From Macrosoma leucophasiata (taxonomy: Eukaryota > Arthropoda > Insecta > Lepidoptera > Hedylidae), in assembly GCA_036365455.1 (NCBI GenBank), contig JAWQUS010000023.1, forward strand, positions 5,642,001-5,706,000: DNA of 64,000 bases. Reading direction: 5' to 3'. The translations under genes were made by a program, and so were the position numbers. This document shows positions 1 through 15,400 of this stretch, piece by piece. Each line of letters opens with the position of its first letter. The first letter of the stretch is position 1. The notes beneath the pieces were generated by a model. It searched no databases and was not told the origin of the DNA. It saw nothing but the letters and a program-made list of their open reading frames with translations.

Positions 1-3000
1 GTTGAACTAAAGGAGCCTAAAATGGTAGAGATGTGTGCTCAAACAAATATAATCCAAACAAAATCTGTTTTAGTGCAAACAACTGCACCATATGATCTCA
101 ATATGAAAACGAATGTTGCACTTACAAAGGAACAGTCAGAGAGTGCTTGTGAATTTTTGAAAAGTATTGTCAAAACAACATCAGAACTAGGCTCACTCAT
201 GACACAGAAATCGGAAGATTTTATAACAAAAAAAATTAACACCACACATGTAGTAGACACATTTAAAATGGATTATTGTGTTAAAAAATCATTTTTATTG
301 TTTAAACTTGCCAAGCACAACTTGATGCAAATGGAGGAAGATTTGACTAAACAATATGAATTATTCTTAAAAAGTAATAATTTATTACAACACAGAGAAG
401 ACCAAAAAAGTCTAACTGGAAATGTTAAAGCTGAGAGTGACAGTGATTGTGAAATTGTTGAAGCACCAGTGGAAACACAATCAAACCAAAAACCAGGTAA
501 AGCTAAACCTGCATTTAATCCTAAAACCGTGTTCCTGAATAAAGAGCTTTCTATTAAGATAGCTAAGAAACCCACAGATGAACCAAGTTCTAAGAAAAAA
601 CTCAATATAAAAGGCAGACATGCCGTTTGGATTAATGATTCTGTGATGGTAAAAAAAGTTAAACCAACGCAGTCTTTTTTAGCCCAGGACAGCCGCAATA
701 AAAAACCTCCTGATACATATGTAACATTGGAAATGGTTAACAATTTCTTCAGAAATTACTATCGCCAGAGAGCACTTGCTTTATGTGCACCATATATAAC
801 CACAAATTGGATAAAAACCTGCAGTAGGAAAGTCTCCTGCAACTATTTTGTTATCAAATCCAATGATGTCGAAAGTTCTCCACACACAAGTTCAGCAGTG
901 CTTACTGCTAATATAGAACATAATACTGCACTTTTACCAAATGGAATACATAATGATATAGTTAAACTGTCCAATATAACATCAACCTTTTCACCTAAGT
1001 CATTATTTTCTATGTGTACTCAAGTATTACATACTAACATTTATTCAAACAGTAATGTTAAAAGTGGTTCGATGGATTCACATACGAGTATTGATAGTAA
1101 ACATATTGATTCACACAATTCTTGTAGTATTGTGGAAAATATAGAAATAATCACTCAAACAACAAGCAAATGTGATGAAATGGTGGTTCCCTCTCTGAGA
1201 ACACTGTGTTATAAATGTATTTTAAAAAACATGTCCTTTAACCACAGTTCAGAAAACAAGATGATGGAAATCTATGTATCACCTGTCCTAAGTAATATTG
1301 AGTTACCCGATTCATTAGATGATATTCAAAATGTAATTATGGAAAAATCTTTGTTAGAAATGGAGGAAGATGAAACAAATACAATTCAATCATTATTCTC
1401 ATTATGTGCAGCTTTTATACAAAGAAGATTGAGCTTTCAGGATACAGGCAATGTGGAGTTAGTTACAAATGAACCCCATACTTTGATAACATATGAACCA
1501 TTTACATTGGAAGCATATGAACCACTTACTTCGGAAACATATGAGCCACCTATTTTAAAAACATATGAACCACATACTTTGAAAACAATTGCTTTTCATA
1601 TAATCAAACAATGCATGTATAAAAATACACATCACCAAAAAGTAAGAAGTTTGGCTAAAATATGTTTCGATGCTGTGATAATCAAACAATGCATGTATAA
1701 AAATACACATCACCAAAAAGTAAGAAGTTTGGCAGATATATGTTTCGATGCTGTGATAAAATATACTTATTGTAACCAACATGATGATATGGAGAAAACA
1801 TTAGCGCTGACTATAAACTCTATAAATACTGTATCTGACGAAATCTTTCAAAATATTGAATGTGTTGATGAAAGCTCCTTGTATTTAGAGGACGAGAACA
1901 CAAATTATTCAAATGACGATTTGTATGAACCCTTTGACAATGAAGTTCAACATGAAGAAGAAAATTGGGTTTCAAGGGTAGAAATGAAAGAACTTCGATC
2001 ATGTATCACAAATGTTGATACTGATGCCGCTAGTTCGGAAAATGATGACTTAAATCCATTGGAAATAGGAGATTTAAATCCAGAAGCCAATGAAAATGAC
2101 ACAGCACAAATCAAAATAGAACCACTTGATGAAGCTAGTGAAATGATTGCTGATCCAGTCAACATAAAATCTGAACTTGTGGATCATTTTGAGGAAAACC
2201 CATTCGCAAATGTTAATATTGTCACTAAAGAAGAACAAGACAGTTCATTCAACCACAATCGGGTTCTAGTTTCGAATAATAGCACCTACGACGTTGACAT
2301 GTTTGAACAATTTGTACAAACTAATAAAATGATATATGCATTAAATTGTGATACTTTAGAAGATAGTCAAGAAATATATAGTCAAAGTACTTTGAGAATT
2401 CGTAGACAGTATGAGCCTGACTCAGATAACGAATTTGATACTGACATGGGATTGTTAGTACCACAAAATATAGAATCTGTTAAAGATAGACTAATGGAAA
2501 GTTCAGAGGATGAAGAGGGTGGGAAAAAGAATACTTTAAGAAAAAAATATGATAAACGAAAAGGCAAGACAAAAAATTTAAAACAAAACAAGGAAATCCC
2601 AACTTCTAAAGAAATGCTTTCTTCCAAAGTGGGGCTTTTATCTAAAGAACTTCCTCCCCCTAAAGAACCGCCTTCGTCTAAAGAACCACCTAAAGAAGCT
2701 CCTCTCTCCAAAGAATTGCCACCCTTGAAAGTAATCTTACCCTCCAAAGACAAGCCTAAAAATGAAATCGCTGTCCTTACTAGACGAATGCGTGAAAAAA
2801 TAAGACAGGAAGAAGAAAAAGAATCATCAGATTCAGACACGGAAACTGTTTCATTGAGTGTTCGGCGGGAAAGAAATAAGAAACTTGACAGTAAAACGAA
2901 AGATCCCGAGGAAGAATCAACAAAAGAGTGTGAAATTCAATGTAATGATGTGGATTCTACAGACCAAGTTGCAGAGAATAATACCGGTACAGTAAGTAAA

Positions 3001-3428
3001 AAATCTAATAATTCAATCAAAATTCGAAAAGATTTAAAATGCGCTAAAAATGAAGAAGACAAGAAAGATTTGAAATCCATTAAAGAAGACGAAGATAAAT
3101 ACGGATCATTTCCACCCGTAATTAGTGCAGATGAGCCTGTGGAACTTCTTGAATGTGCGCCTAATTTAGCTTTATTTGACAAAATTGATGCAGCCCCTGT
3201 TTCTCCTGAAGCAGAACCATGTTATGATGCCAACAATGAATCACAAACATTTGAAAAAGAACATGATGCTACTGAGACTTGGAAATGTTATCCTATTGAT
3301 GGCAGTGATACTAAGATTTATCAAGAAGTACAAGTTGCTCTGGAAAAGCTTCCAGAGTCTTTTATAGAAACATATTTTGAATATATGAATATGACTGATA
3401 GGAATGATGATGATACTGAAGTTGAAAG
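1..3428 (+). CDS. ATRX: ATRX exon 1: long acidic, low-complexity N-terminal region
   Basis: A single open exon of about 1,142 codons ending AG|gtaatt. It is Ser/Glu/Lys-rich and largely predicted disordered, with no catalytic motif. Internal repeats are obvious: five 24-nt units encoding a YEPxTLxT-like octamer (1471-1590), a directly following 78-bp tandem duplication (1600-1677 and 1678-1755, 26 aa each), and a Lys-Glu-Pro-rich stretch near 2626-2750. Acidic and basic blocks near 2490-2900 precede the short motif LSVRRER (about 2848-2892), which recurs after the helicase core. The function of this N-terminal extension is not recognisable from sequence. Confidence 0.88.
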
Positions 3429-6400
3429 GTAATTAACTTTCTAAAACAATGATAAAGTGATAATTATTTTATTATTTATTAATAACCATAAACAATTTAT
3501 TTACAGGTTGACAAATCTTCAATCATTAAGTCGTACTCAAACCAAAGACAATAAAGTACGAAGTAAAACAAAAGACAAGATTTCAGATGATCAATCCAAA
3601 ATTGCATCTGGGGATGACATTTCTCGTCCAGCCAGTCCTGATAATGACGATCATTATCAGGAACTCTCGCCATCAGAAGATGAAGCTAATGTTGACGATG
3701 AAGAAGCACCTGCTGTAAGTTCGTTATTGTTTTAATACCAAAGAATTATGCAACACTACTTTTTTTTACTTCATATTAATAGCAAACTCGAAGCAGAGTT
3801 TGCAATTAATATGAAGTAAAAAATTTCATACTTCCCCAACTATAGTTTGTTCGCGTTAAGAATGCAGTGAGTCATACTAGTCTGGTAGTACCAGCGGGGG
3901 GGGGGGGCGTGGCTCCCCCCTAACCAATCAAATTGTTCGTAATTAGAAAGTCGAGTTCACAGTGATCAGTTGAAGGTATACTTTTAAATGAAACGATTTT
4001 TGTGTAACTGATTTTTTTTTTTAATTAATACCTCAGTTTTTCATGAAAATAAAATTGGTTCGATAATACATAGTGGAGAAAGAAAAGTAATTAACAACGT
4101 TTTTAAGTACTTTGAACAATGTGATTTAAATATGACTATGGGCGTTTTAGTACAAAAAACTGATTCAAATTTACTATATATTTAAATTGATTGACTTTAG
4201 ACTAATCTTAATATAATATTTATAAATCAATTAAACTTAATTTTAAAACATAATTTTTATTATGAACATTACAGTGAATACATCTTTATTCTGCAGTTGC
4301 ACTGCATTCTTAACGATTGAACTTTATGTACCTAATTGAACTATGTTAACCACCTGACACCTGCCTTAATTCATCTCTAAAATCTTATTTTCAGGTGACC
4401 AGAAATAATGCGGAGAATAACTTGGCGAAAAATTTACTTATGAATGACAACGATAGCGATGGTGAAAACGCGTCTTTGTCCAAGGTCAAAATAAAAAAAG
4501 AAAAAGATGCTGATGTAGTGCAGAATGATGATGCAGTGCAGAAATATGATGCAGTGCAAAAACATGATACACACGTGCAAGATGAAAAACGAGATGCGAA
4601 AAAAAATGGAACACTGGTTTTGACTGCTGATAAAATGATGAATAAAGAACTGGCGCTTCTTCACGCCCCAGTGGTTCTGGATGATGATAAAACAAAGGAA
4701 ATTGTTCTCAAAAAGTCTCCTAGACTTATTGCTGTAAGTTTTTTTTCTGACAATTTATAAATTGGTTGTGTTTGATATGCTTGGATAGTATGTTTTTTTT
4801 AAGAAAATAATAATTATTTGATTTCAGAAAAGTGTATCGAAAGGAAATACTTCATCTGATAAAATAAAAGACGAAGAAAACTCATCTTCGGATGAACAGA
4901 AAAAGTGGGATTCTACCAAAGAAAAAAAACTGAAGCGAATGGATAAAAGACAAGAAATTGCAATGTAGGTTTAGAGTTCAATAGATAATATTTTATAATA
5001 TCAATAAAACTCAAACTTGGAAATAAAAGAAAAAATGTAAAGAAAAATTTGACTAACTTCGGGACTTCAGTAGCTTAGTGCTAAAGCGGCTGGACTGGTT
5101 ATCCTGAGGTCGAAGGTTCGATTCCTGCCCGAAGTCAAATTTTTCTTTCCATTTTTTCTTTAATTTCTAAAGTTCACTCGCATGTGTTACTGCGAAAAAT
5201 AAAATTTTACAACTCAAACTTGGTAAGGTGGTGCCAAGCTTATGACATCTTCGTGCACATTACCAAACTACACTGGTTAGCTGTCGAAAAATGAAAACCC
5301 CCCGACCCGGGGATCGATTGAACCCAGGACAGGAAAGGACCCAGCGCAGCCGTAATGGCCTAGTTTATCTACAGACGCATCTACATATCTTTATATCTCC
5401 GTCACCGTCAGTAATATAAGGGTTTTATTAAAAAAACTGTTTTTCGGAACATCGTGTTTTAAGAATCTAGATTTATTCGTTCCGGCTTATTTTTCAAACA
5501 AATTTTCGGTCATTTATGGCTACAAATATTAATTGACCAATGGTTTGGGTTTGTCTGCTTTCGAAAGTACATATCATCAACCTTGCAGCAACCAGAACGG
5601 AGAAGCGTGGGGAGAATGTGACAGAGAAAATAATACAGTAATCGAACAGTTACTGTTCTTTTCCACTATCTTTCTCAGCGCGAAACGGTAGATAACATAA
5701 TTTTGTGCTCGTTGCATATAAAATGTCAATTTTAAAAAAAATTGATTATTTTCCAGCGGGTGCAATGTGTAAAAGTTTAAGGTGACTCAGTCATCAGTCA
5801 CTCAGTCAGTTCATACGAAATTCCAAGTACTTGGTTTCTGCGACTTCGTGATGAGTGATCACGAAGTCGCAGAAACCAAGTACTTGGAATTTCGTATTTT
5901 GCAGATTTCGATCTACAGAGTCGAAATTATCCTAAGTCTCTTAAGATCAATGTACTATATATCTTGCTTTGTGCCTACTGTACATGTGATTTATGTTTCA
6001 GTGTGGACGATGCGAAGCGAGCCAAGTTAGTCAGCGAGTTCTTAGAGAGGCGCGGAGGCAGCGACTCCCGGCACTTACCGCGCGGCCGTGCGCGCCGTAC
6101 TAGCAAGAAATTGCTGGAGAGACAGAAACAAATGAGGTAACACATCTTTCAGTGGCAGGTAGCAGTGTTCCAGTGTAGTAGTTCGAGAGCGTATGAACCA
6201 CCGCATTACCTAAACTATCTGCCGTCAAATGGTAGTGTTCAGCACTATAGTGTTCCGGTTAAATAGTGATATTTGACCCCGTAATAAAGATCACAGAGTC
6301 ATAACAAATTTAGGTCTCACAGGTTAGGGTTGCCACGTCATTTCCAGCCATCTGCTTTTAGATCTCTGGTTTTTGTGTAGATGCTGGTGAAGCCTCTTAA

Positions 6401-9400
6401 TATTGGTACTTTCTCTTAATGATGTGTATCGCTAACACTAATTTGATTTGCCGGGCGTCCAAATAGTTTTTACTTGGCCTAATGAGAATGAGCGCGACCA
6501 TGACTGGCCGAGTATTTAAAAGAAAAAGGGTTTTTTTTTAATAATCGAATAATAAACAAATCACGATTTTTTCATTTACTTTATCAACTGGGAACACACG
6601 ATTTTATATTAATTGAAAATCTGTGAATTTGCACTGAATTTTATGCCCGTTTACCTGATTCCGGAGTTATTGGACTCTCCGAATAACCAGTCCCACCAGA
6701 TGCCTTTAGGCTGCCATCATTACTTAACATCCATGTGAGCTACATTCTTTTTTGGCATATTGCATTACATAAAAAAACCCTGTAGAGCCCATTAATGGTT
6801 GCTGGTCTTGGTATCATGGTCATTGAACATGATTTTGGTTTTATTCTAATCTGTCTGGCAGTTGCGGACTAAGGTCATCAGGGGTCCGGGGCGGCATTTG
6901 ACAATTAGAGGCCTAGTAGCAAAATAAAAGGTTATGATCGCACAATTTCCCCCCTCCCCCGTATGATTAATACGGTAGATGAATTCTATAATACACATCA
7001 AGAGGAACGCACGAGCAAATAAAAAACGACATTTGCCTCCATAAGCTCTACAAATCTTTCATGATTCCCAGCGACCAATCGATGTGGGGGCCTCCCCAGG
7101 ACCGTGGCGGACCTACCTTACCTATATGACGTTTATCGACCATTTTGATCAATTTTTGACCAATACCGGACTATCAGTGGTTACGTAGGCAGTGTGCAGC
7201 AGAGATAACGCTCTATGAAGGCGAAACTAACCGAATGTCTCTTTCGGAGGTTCGATGTCCAATATTTCTTGCTGGGTGCTGTAGATGGTTTTATTATGTT
7301 TCAGGGTGCTGCAGACAATGCTGGCGAACAACGATCTAGATGGAATGACTCCCGGCAAGAAGTCTTCTCAGGCCTACTCGAAAGGTCGTCGGAATATTAG
7401 GAAAGTAAGTTTAAGGTGACGATTGATTATTCAGTGTATGGTACATCTATACAAATAATTAAAATTGGAGTGTCGGTTTGTAATATAAAAATACCCGCTT
7501 TCTACTAAATGCATAACATACGAGGTGAATCAAAAAATTCTTAAAATCGCTATAAAAATACAACAAAATATAATTATTTTATTTCTCAACGTAATCTCCA
7601 TCTAAGTCAATACATTTAGAAAACCGATTTTCTAACTTTCAAATTCCTTCCGAAAAAAAATCACGATCATGGCTCTCAAAAAACTCGTCAACGGCAGCCA
7701 TAACGGCGTCGTCAACCTCAAATTTAGTGCCACGGATATATTCCTTTAATTTGGGGTATAGGTGAAAATCTCTAGGGGCTAAGTCCGGAGAATATGTCGG
7801 ATGTTCAATAATTTCAAATCCAGCATTGCGGATTGCTTTTAGCGCGACTTCCGACCGATGAGCAGGCGCGTTATCGTGAAGTAACAAGACGCCCAATGAC
7901 AGTTTCCCTCGACGTTTAACTGCGTCGCGCAATTTTGGGATTAAACTAGCATAGTACTGTCCTTTCGGTAGGTAATCAATAAAAATGATTACTTCACTAT
8001 CCCAGAACACAGAGGCCATAACCTTGCGGTAGCAGTCACTCGAAATTTCTTCATGGGCGGTGAGGATGGTCGTTTCCAAGACATACTTTGTTTTTTGTTT
8101 CAGGGTCGAAATGGTGAACCTATGTTTCATACATAGTGATAACACGATGGCAAAATTGGTCCGGATCTGACTGTAACATTTCGAGATTACGTCTTGAAAT
8201 TTCCAACCGACGCTTTTTGTTTTCGTCGGTTAACATTCTTGGAACCCACCTTGCTGACACTTTTTTGAAACCTAGTGAATCGGTTAAAATGGATTGTATG
8301 CTGCCAAATGATATCTTTAGGATCTCGGATAAACGTTTTACAGTAATTCTTCTGTCTTCTTAAACTAAATTTTCAACTTTTTTGACATTTTCTTCCGTGA
8401 TTGAGGTTGAAGGCCGCCCCGAACGAGGGTCATCTTCACAGCGCGATCTACCTCTTTTAAATTCAGCAACCCAGTAAGCGACGGTGAAATAAGGTATAGC
8501 ATTATCCCCTAATGTCCGCTGGATATCCAAAAATATTTATTTAGTGGACATTTTAATGTATTAATCTTTGTTATAGGTAATAGACAAGAAATCTCTTGCG
8601 CGTAGTACGGTCATCGCCAACATGGAAGAGTCCGCACGAAAACAAAGGCTGATTTGGCGACAAGCGAAACTGGTAATTCCATCACTGATTCATTTATCCA
8701 ATCGCATGATAACATTTCCCATTTGTCGGATCCCGACCCGGTACCGGACCGTCAAAATAAAATACCGGGTCGCAAAATTCCCGTCTTGTTTTAAAAACAT
8801 TACCTACTATCTACCAAAAATCATTGTCCGCACCTCGAACACTATATCAAAAGACGTAGAATCATGGAGAAATACTAAAAAAATAATTTGAATCGTTTTT
8901 GTCGGAAATATTTATTTTATGTAATTTTTATATGACAACAATATGTCACCATATTATAATTGCTACTATGACATTCTTGTTTTTTAAATATACTTACGAC
9001 AATTAATTGAAAGTATAATAAACAATTTGAATAGCTGAAAATAATTTAGTATTTTATGCTTCTTCTCTCAATATAGTGTACAAGGTGCGGGCCCAAACTC
9101 CATACATTTTGGAATGTCTCCTTTGACAAAAACCATAGCTTTAATCACTACTGTTGTGCAACCGAATCTAAGTATTTATTTTCTGTTTTATAAATGTTTC
9201 AGAGGGAGATTCTGGGAGTGGAGGAAGACGTCAATGTGTTGGTTATCAATGACGAAGTCTGCCTTGAATATGACTTTGAGGAACAACGTCCTGCTGTCAC
9301 CGTTCATCCTTTTTTCACCAAAGTTATGAAAGCACATCAAGTAAGTTAACTGATTCAAATCATCAATGTCCAGTTAAATTATGATCAGCTGACCCGGCAA

Positions 9401-12400
9401 ACATTGTTCTGTTAAACAATAAATGTTAAATAAAAAAAAAAATGTAGCTTGTCAGATTTCATTCTACTTACAACTGTCATATCTACAGTATTTTAATTGA
9501 CTTGTTTCATTTATGAACTTAGTTCGCAAACCATACTAAACTTTATAATTTTTTTACAGTACGAAGGCGTCAAATTCATGTGGGATGCGTGTTTCGAGAG
9601 TGTAGCATGCGTGCAGCAACCGCTTTCAGGCGGCGGCTGCATCCTCGCGCACTGCATGGGGCTGGGCAAGACGCTACAAGTGCTAGCCTTACTTCACACT
9701 GTACGTATTCTTAACACAGTAGAAACCTTATTAGGAAAACCATCCCTAAAATACGTCACACTAAAATAAGCCCTTTCTGACCCCTTTCCCCCCCCCCTAT
9801 TGTCACGGTGTGTCACTATCTGTGACCCCCCTAAAAATATTACGTCACATAAACTGAGACCCCCCCCCCTGGATATAACAATTTTTTTTCGTAAACAGTG
9901 TAACTAAAATATTAATTAAAATATTTGAATGAACTGCGCACGTCACGTTGCCATTTACCCTCCACTGCTGTCACATTTTGTCACGCTCAGCGAGGTTGCA
10001 CCAAAATATTTGTTGAAGATGTAGTTAATGTTTTTACATCCTTCTCTAACTGAAATAAATTTGTAAAAGTTAGAGAATGATGATAAAATTTAACTTTAAC
10101 AAATATCTTGGTGCAACCCAGTAATAAATGCGGTGTAATGCAAAGTAATGCGGTGGTAGGCACACACCCGCGAGCTCCGTCACTGAAGCTGTAATTATCA
10201 ATTTACGTAAAAATCCGTAGAATTGAGAGATTTCTTGTGAGACCATAAATACCATACCATGGTTTTCCTGTAATTTATAGCTCAAAATCTATTATCCGTT
10301 ACAGCCCAGTCCTTTTTGAGACATAATAAGACTTTTTGTTTGACTCAAGAATGTTTTTCTCAGGTGCTCACTCATCCGGACCTGGGCATGCAACGCGTGC
10401 TGGTGTGCTGTCCCCTGTCCACGGTCCTCAACTGGGTCGACGAGATTCACAAGTGGATTGGACCTGTCACTGATCAGATTAAGGTATGTTACTTAACTGC
10501 CTCAGTAGTCTAGTGGTAGGACGCCAGTATTATAGGGTTCCGGGTTCGATTCCCGGGTCGAAGGCTATCAGAGATAATGGTGTAAAATCTCTGGTTATAT
10601 TGGGATTTTTTCATTTTCTGAAAGTTTCTCCGGACCTCGCCCTGGGTGTTTCGAGTGAGTGAACACTCAGGCCACTGCCAATGCATACCACTGCGGGGAT
10701 TATAGGCGTGAAGTTGCGTTATTTATCTGATTCGCAAAAAATCGTGGCAAGAGTGATAAATCGATTTGTACATAAAATATGAAATAAAGGTTTGAGTTAA
10801 AACAGCTGTAGAATATTCTTACCTCATTGTTATAAAAATGCTCTTTCTACCAATGGTAGTGATCATCTCAAAATAACATTTCGAAGCTGTTGCACAGTGG
10901 ACCTTTATCTTGCCATTATCCTTTTATATAGATAATATGATTCTAGTGTTGGCAAACTTGAAGAAATAAATGTTTATTGGGAATATATTTCAGTTCTTAT
11001 CAAATTATTATTTAATTTATGAATAATCTTATTTCTTTTTTTTTTCAAGCCTAAAAAATTGAAAAGGAAACTCCAGGTAAATTGTGTAGCGTTAAATCAT
11101 TGTATTGTATCCGGCGTCGAAACGTGACGACCCCACCGCCCACTAGTTGCAGTCAGTCAACCAAACAATGGCGGTCAAACCATTCCATTGGGCGGTAGTA
11201 AGTGCAATAACGGATCTTGCGATCACCAATCCGCAAGCCAACTGTGTCGATCATGGCGTATCCTCCTTAGTCGAATAACAATGTACCGCGCACCGTCGAA
11301 TTAAGGCGTGTGTTTTCTATTCTATTCTATACAAATCGAGAGAATTGCATACAATGTTTAAAACTGCCGCCCCGCGCGACGCGACGGGGCGCGGTGCAGT
11401 GGAGGGAGGTATCGCCTTATGGGGGAGGCTTTGGTCCAGCAGTGGACGTCTTTCGGCTGACATGATGATGATGATATCATTCTTCTTAATGTTTTAAACT
11501 TTCTATACCTACTATACTACTATAATTTAGATCCAGATAACAGAATGATAAAGTTTGTTCATCTTTACTCCATTCAGGTATTTGAGCTGTCAAAACTTAA
11601 GAAAACCTTCGAACGCGCGTTCCAACTTGAAGACTGGTATAGAGGTGGCGGTATTTTTATCATTGGATACGAACTGTTTCGGAGTCTGACCACTCTCGAC
11701 CCGTTAATCGACGATGTTCGACAGACTACAGTGAATAAAATCCGAACAGCCTTACTGGATCCGGGACCAGATATAATAATTTGCGATGAGGGTCATTTGT
11801 TGAAGAACGATACTTCAGTTCTTGCTCAAGCTATGAACCTCGTGGCTACCAAAAGGAGGATCGTGTTGACAGGCACACCCATGCAGAATAATTTGAGAGA
11901 ATATTACTGTATGGTGAAATTTGTCAAGCCGAACCTTCTTGGGACTTATCCAGAGTATGCTAACAGGTAGAGTATTCAATTTCATTTTCAAAACGTGTAT
12001 TTGATGCCTAATCTGCGTTGTAGTAAATATTAGTCTCATGTTTAGTATCAATTTCTTTCTATATTTGAATTGTCTCATTGTTTTTTTTTTATGATAGATT
12101 CGAGAATCCAATAATGAACGGGCAGCATCGCGACTCGAGCGAAGAAGATATCAAATTAATGAAAGCCCGTACGCATATCCTGCATAAAGTGTTGGAGGGT
12201 TGCCTACAACGCCAGGAAGCCTCTGTACTGTACCCGTACTTGCCAAAGAAACATGAATACACAGTGTTTATACCTCTAACAAAATGCCAATGGGATCTGT
12301 ACAAACATTACATGGCATATTATGCGAGATATAACACGAAACAAAACATATTGAAGGATTTCCACACACTGCAGAAGATCTGGACACATCCGCAGGTGCT

Positions 12401-15400
12401 ACATAATTTCCAAATGAAAGTGCGTGAGGAAACCACTGCTAAAATTAAAGGTGGGTAATATACTAGTACATGTTTAAACACTGAAGTTTTTTGTAAGATT
12501 TCACAACAACTTTTTTTATTTTTACCGATAATCCGGCACGAAGGACCAATTGGTTTTAAGCAATAATAAATATTAATAATATTTAGTTTTTGAGAGTTAT
12601 TCACAGCTTCCAACCTTCTTACTCATTTCCTCCGTTACAAATAAGCAAATTTACCATATGAGTCTAGAAATGTCTGGTGTCGTAATATTGTGCACGCCGT
12701 AGTTTAAGATAAAATATAATAAGTTTTGTATTAAACAGTCGAGAAACTAGAAGACGACCTGGCGCGCGAAGATCTGGCGGCGTCAGAGGACGTGAAGCCG
12801 ACTCAGACGGAGGTGTGGTGGCTGCAGTACCTGGAGGGGGGGAACATGCTGGAGTCCCTTGATAGCTCCTTCAAGTTCCTCGCCGTCTTCCAGATACTCG
12901 AGGAATGCGTCGCGCTCGGCGATAAAGTGTGAGTAAAATTAAATACGTAACATCGGGTAAGGTTGAAAACGACCAGAAACGCGCTCCACACTCTCTTGCC
13001 TACCCCGAAAGGAATTCGGCGTAAAGATACATACATACTCAGCAAGAAACGGCGTCGTAGCTTCATGTACCACTCACCTAACGACTATGAAATTTGCCGA
13101 AATTTACTCATCCCAAAATTGAAGGTGTATTAAAAAAGTTAAAGTCGAGACGTTAATTAGTCGTGCTTTAAAATAAAACTATTATTACGGATTTATCTCG
13201 TGTGTATTAAACAACTAAAATTATTTTAAAAATGAATCCGACCTCCACAGTTTTAGTTTAATACATATACGCAAGATAAATCCGTAAAAATAGTTGTATT
13301 TCAATGAGAGTAGCTCGCGAAAACCTAAGAACATACAGTCGTGCTTTATTTATTTATTTATTCAATCTTTATTGCCACAACATATAAAACATATGAGCAA
13401 ATGGCGGACTTAACGCTTTATCATCGCAGGTTAATATTCTCGACGTCGCTATACACGATGGACTCGCTGGAGTACTTCCTGAAGAGGATCAACAACTGGC
13501 GGCTGGGCACGGAGTACTACCGCCTGGACGGCTCGGTGCCGGCCGAGGTGCGGCAGAAGTGGTGCCGCGAGTTCAACGCCGAGAACAATGTTAAGACCAA
13601 GTTAGTGTTCCTACTTTTTTAGATTACCATCAATATATTTTTGACGACTTATAAATCGATGAACGTCGGCTGCACCCACGAAGTATCACTTTCCGTCCGA
13701 GCCAAACGTGAAAGCGAGAGCCCGAAACGAGCAATAGAGACTCACGAACGACCTAACTTACAGTAACTTGGATGAACACATAAGTTAGTTTTTATCTCGA
13801 ATAAATGTTCCTGTGGGATGCTATGGGATGATTTGATGAGTTTCCACAAGTTACGCGAAAAGTGAAATGCACGCGGGCGGAGCCGCGCGCAACCGCTAGT
13901 AATTCATAAAATGTAGATCTTGACATTCGCAGGTAGCAACGAAATTGTTGTGGATATTTGTTTATTCATTTCCAAAACAATGTAGTAATGGCCGGCACAG
14001 AGGCATAACACCTTAGGCCTCAGGAGTGGTAACGCATCTGCATTTTGACCTTGGTCTTGTTGTGGGTGTCTATAGGCTGCAGTCATCACTTAACATCAAT
14101 GTGAACTGCATGCTTGTTTGCCACTTCCATTACATAAAAAAATACTACACAATAAAACAATATAATTACATTGTGCAGGTTGTTTCTGATATCGACCCGC
14201 GCCGGCTGCCTCGGCCTCAACATGACGGCCGCCAACCGCGTCATCATCCTCGACACTTCGTGGAATCCCGCGCACGACATTCAGAGCATATTCCGTGTCT
14301 ACAGATTCGGACAGAAGAAGGATTGCTTCATATATCGACTCGTTGCTATGGTAACTTTTTTTGTTATCTATGTTTAAAGAACATAATTTGATAATGGTGG
14401 CATCATTCTTCAAACATAAACCCCGCTCGCGTTAAACAGAGAATATTCTTTTTTATAGTGGGGTCAAAAGTCGTACCCCCTTATTCATAAACGTACATTA
14501 AATACGTTTTAGCTATAGAATGCTTTGCCTTTGTCAGTTGCATTGTCAAATGTGCAGGATAGAAAAAGACAAAGGAGAGATTAGCAATACTTTAGCTAAA
14601 ATACGTTTATGAATAAGGGGGTTTGGAATCGGCGTGCATGTATGAAGAGAATAATGAGGTAGATGAGGCACGGAAGGTGTGTCAGGACCGGGATATCTGG
14701 CGCTCCACACTCTCTGCCTACCCCGTTAGGGACCTGGCGTGAAGATACATACATACATATTCTTTTTAATAAATAAATATTAATAAAGATATAAAGTTTG
14801 TGACTTTGTTTGTTTGTAGGGGCTAATCTTCGGAAATAGTGAACGGATCATGAAAATTCTTTTACAATCAGAAAGCTACACTATTCAGGATTGCTACAGG
14901 CTATATTTTATTATGATAGATAGAATGTAGGTTACATTGCACCCGTGCGAAGCCGGGGCGGGCCGCTAGTGTACTATATGTCTGACATAATTTTTTCCCG
15001 GACTTCTATGGTAGTTGTTTCTTTTTTGATTTTGTGTCCAAAGTTCAAGACTAACGGGTGGGTTTTTTTTTATGTGATGGTGGTGGCAAACAGTTCAGAT
15101 GGTTGTTAAGTTTACACAATAACTAGAGGTCAAAGTGCAGATGCGTTATCACTGTGATAGTTATTACGGGGCCATTATCCTAGTGTAATAAAAAAATGTT
15201 GTTTAGGGTACAATGGAGCAGAAGATCTACGAGCGGTCGGTGACGAAGCAGGCGACGGCGTGCCGCGTCGTCGACGAGCAGCAGATCGACCGGCACTACA
15301 ATAGTGCCGAGCTTACCGAGTTGTACAGGTATTGTGGCTTCATTCTTGTACTCCTAGATAGGCAAAGGTAGTTGAAATGTAACTACCTTTGCCTACCTTG

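Noticed and set aside
1..3428. A separate gene unrelated to ATRX
   Set aside because: The exon ends in a donor that joins in frame through six further exons into the SNF2 core, with no intervening stop or promoter-like start.
5785..5897. A miRNA gene at the 40-bp hairpin
   Set aside because: Perfect pairing and a 5-nt loop are unlike typical animal pre-miRNAs, and there is no small-RNA evidence here.
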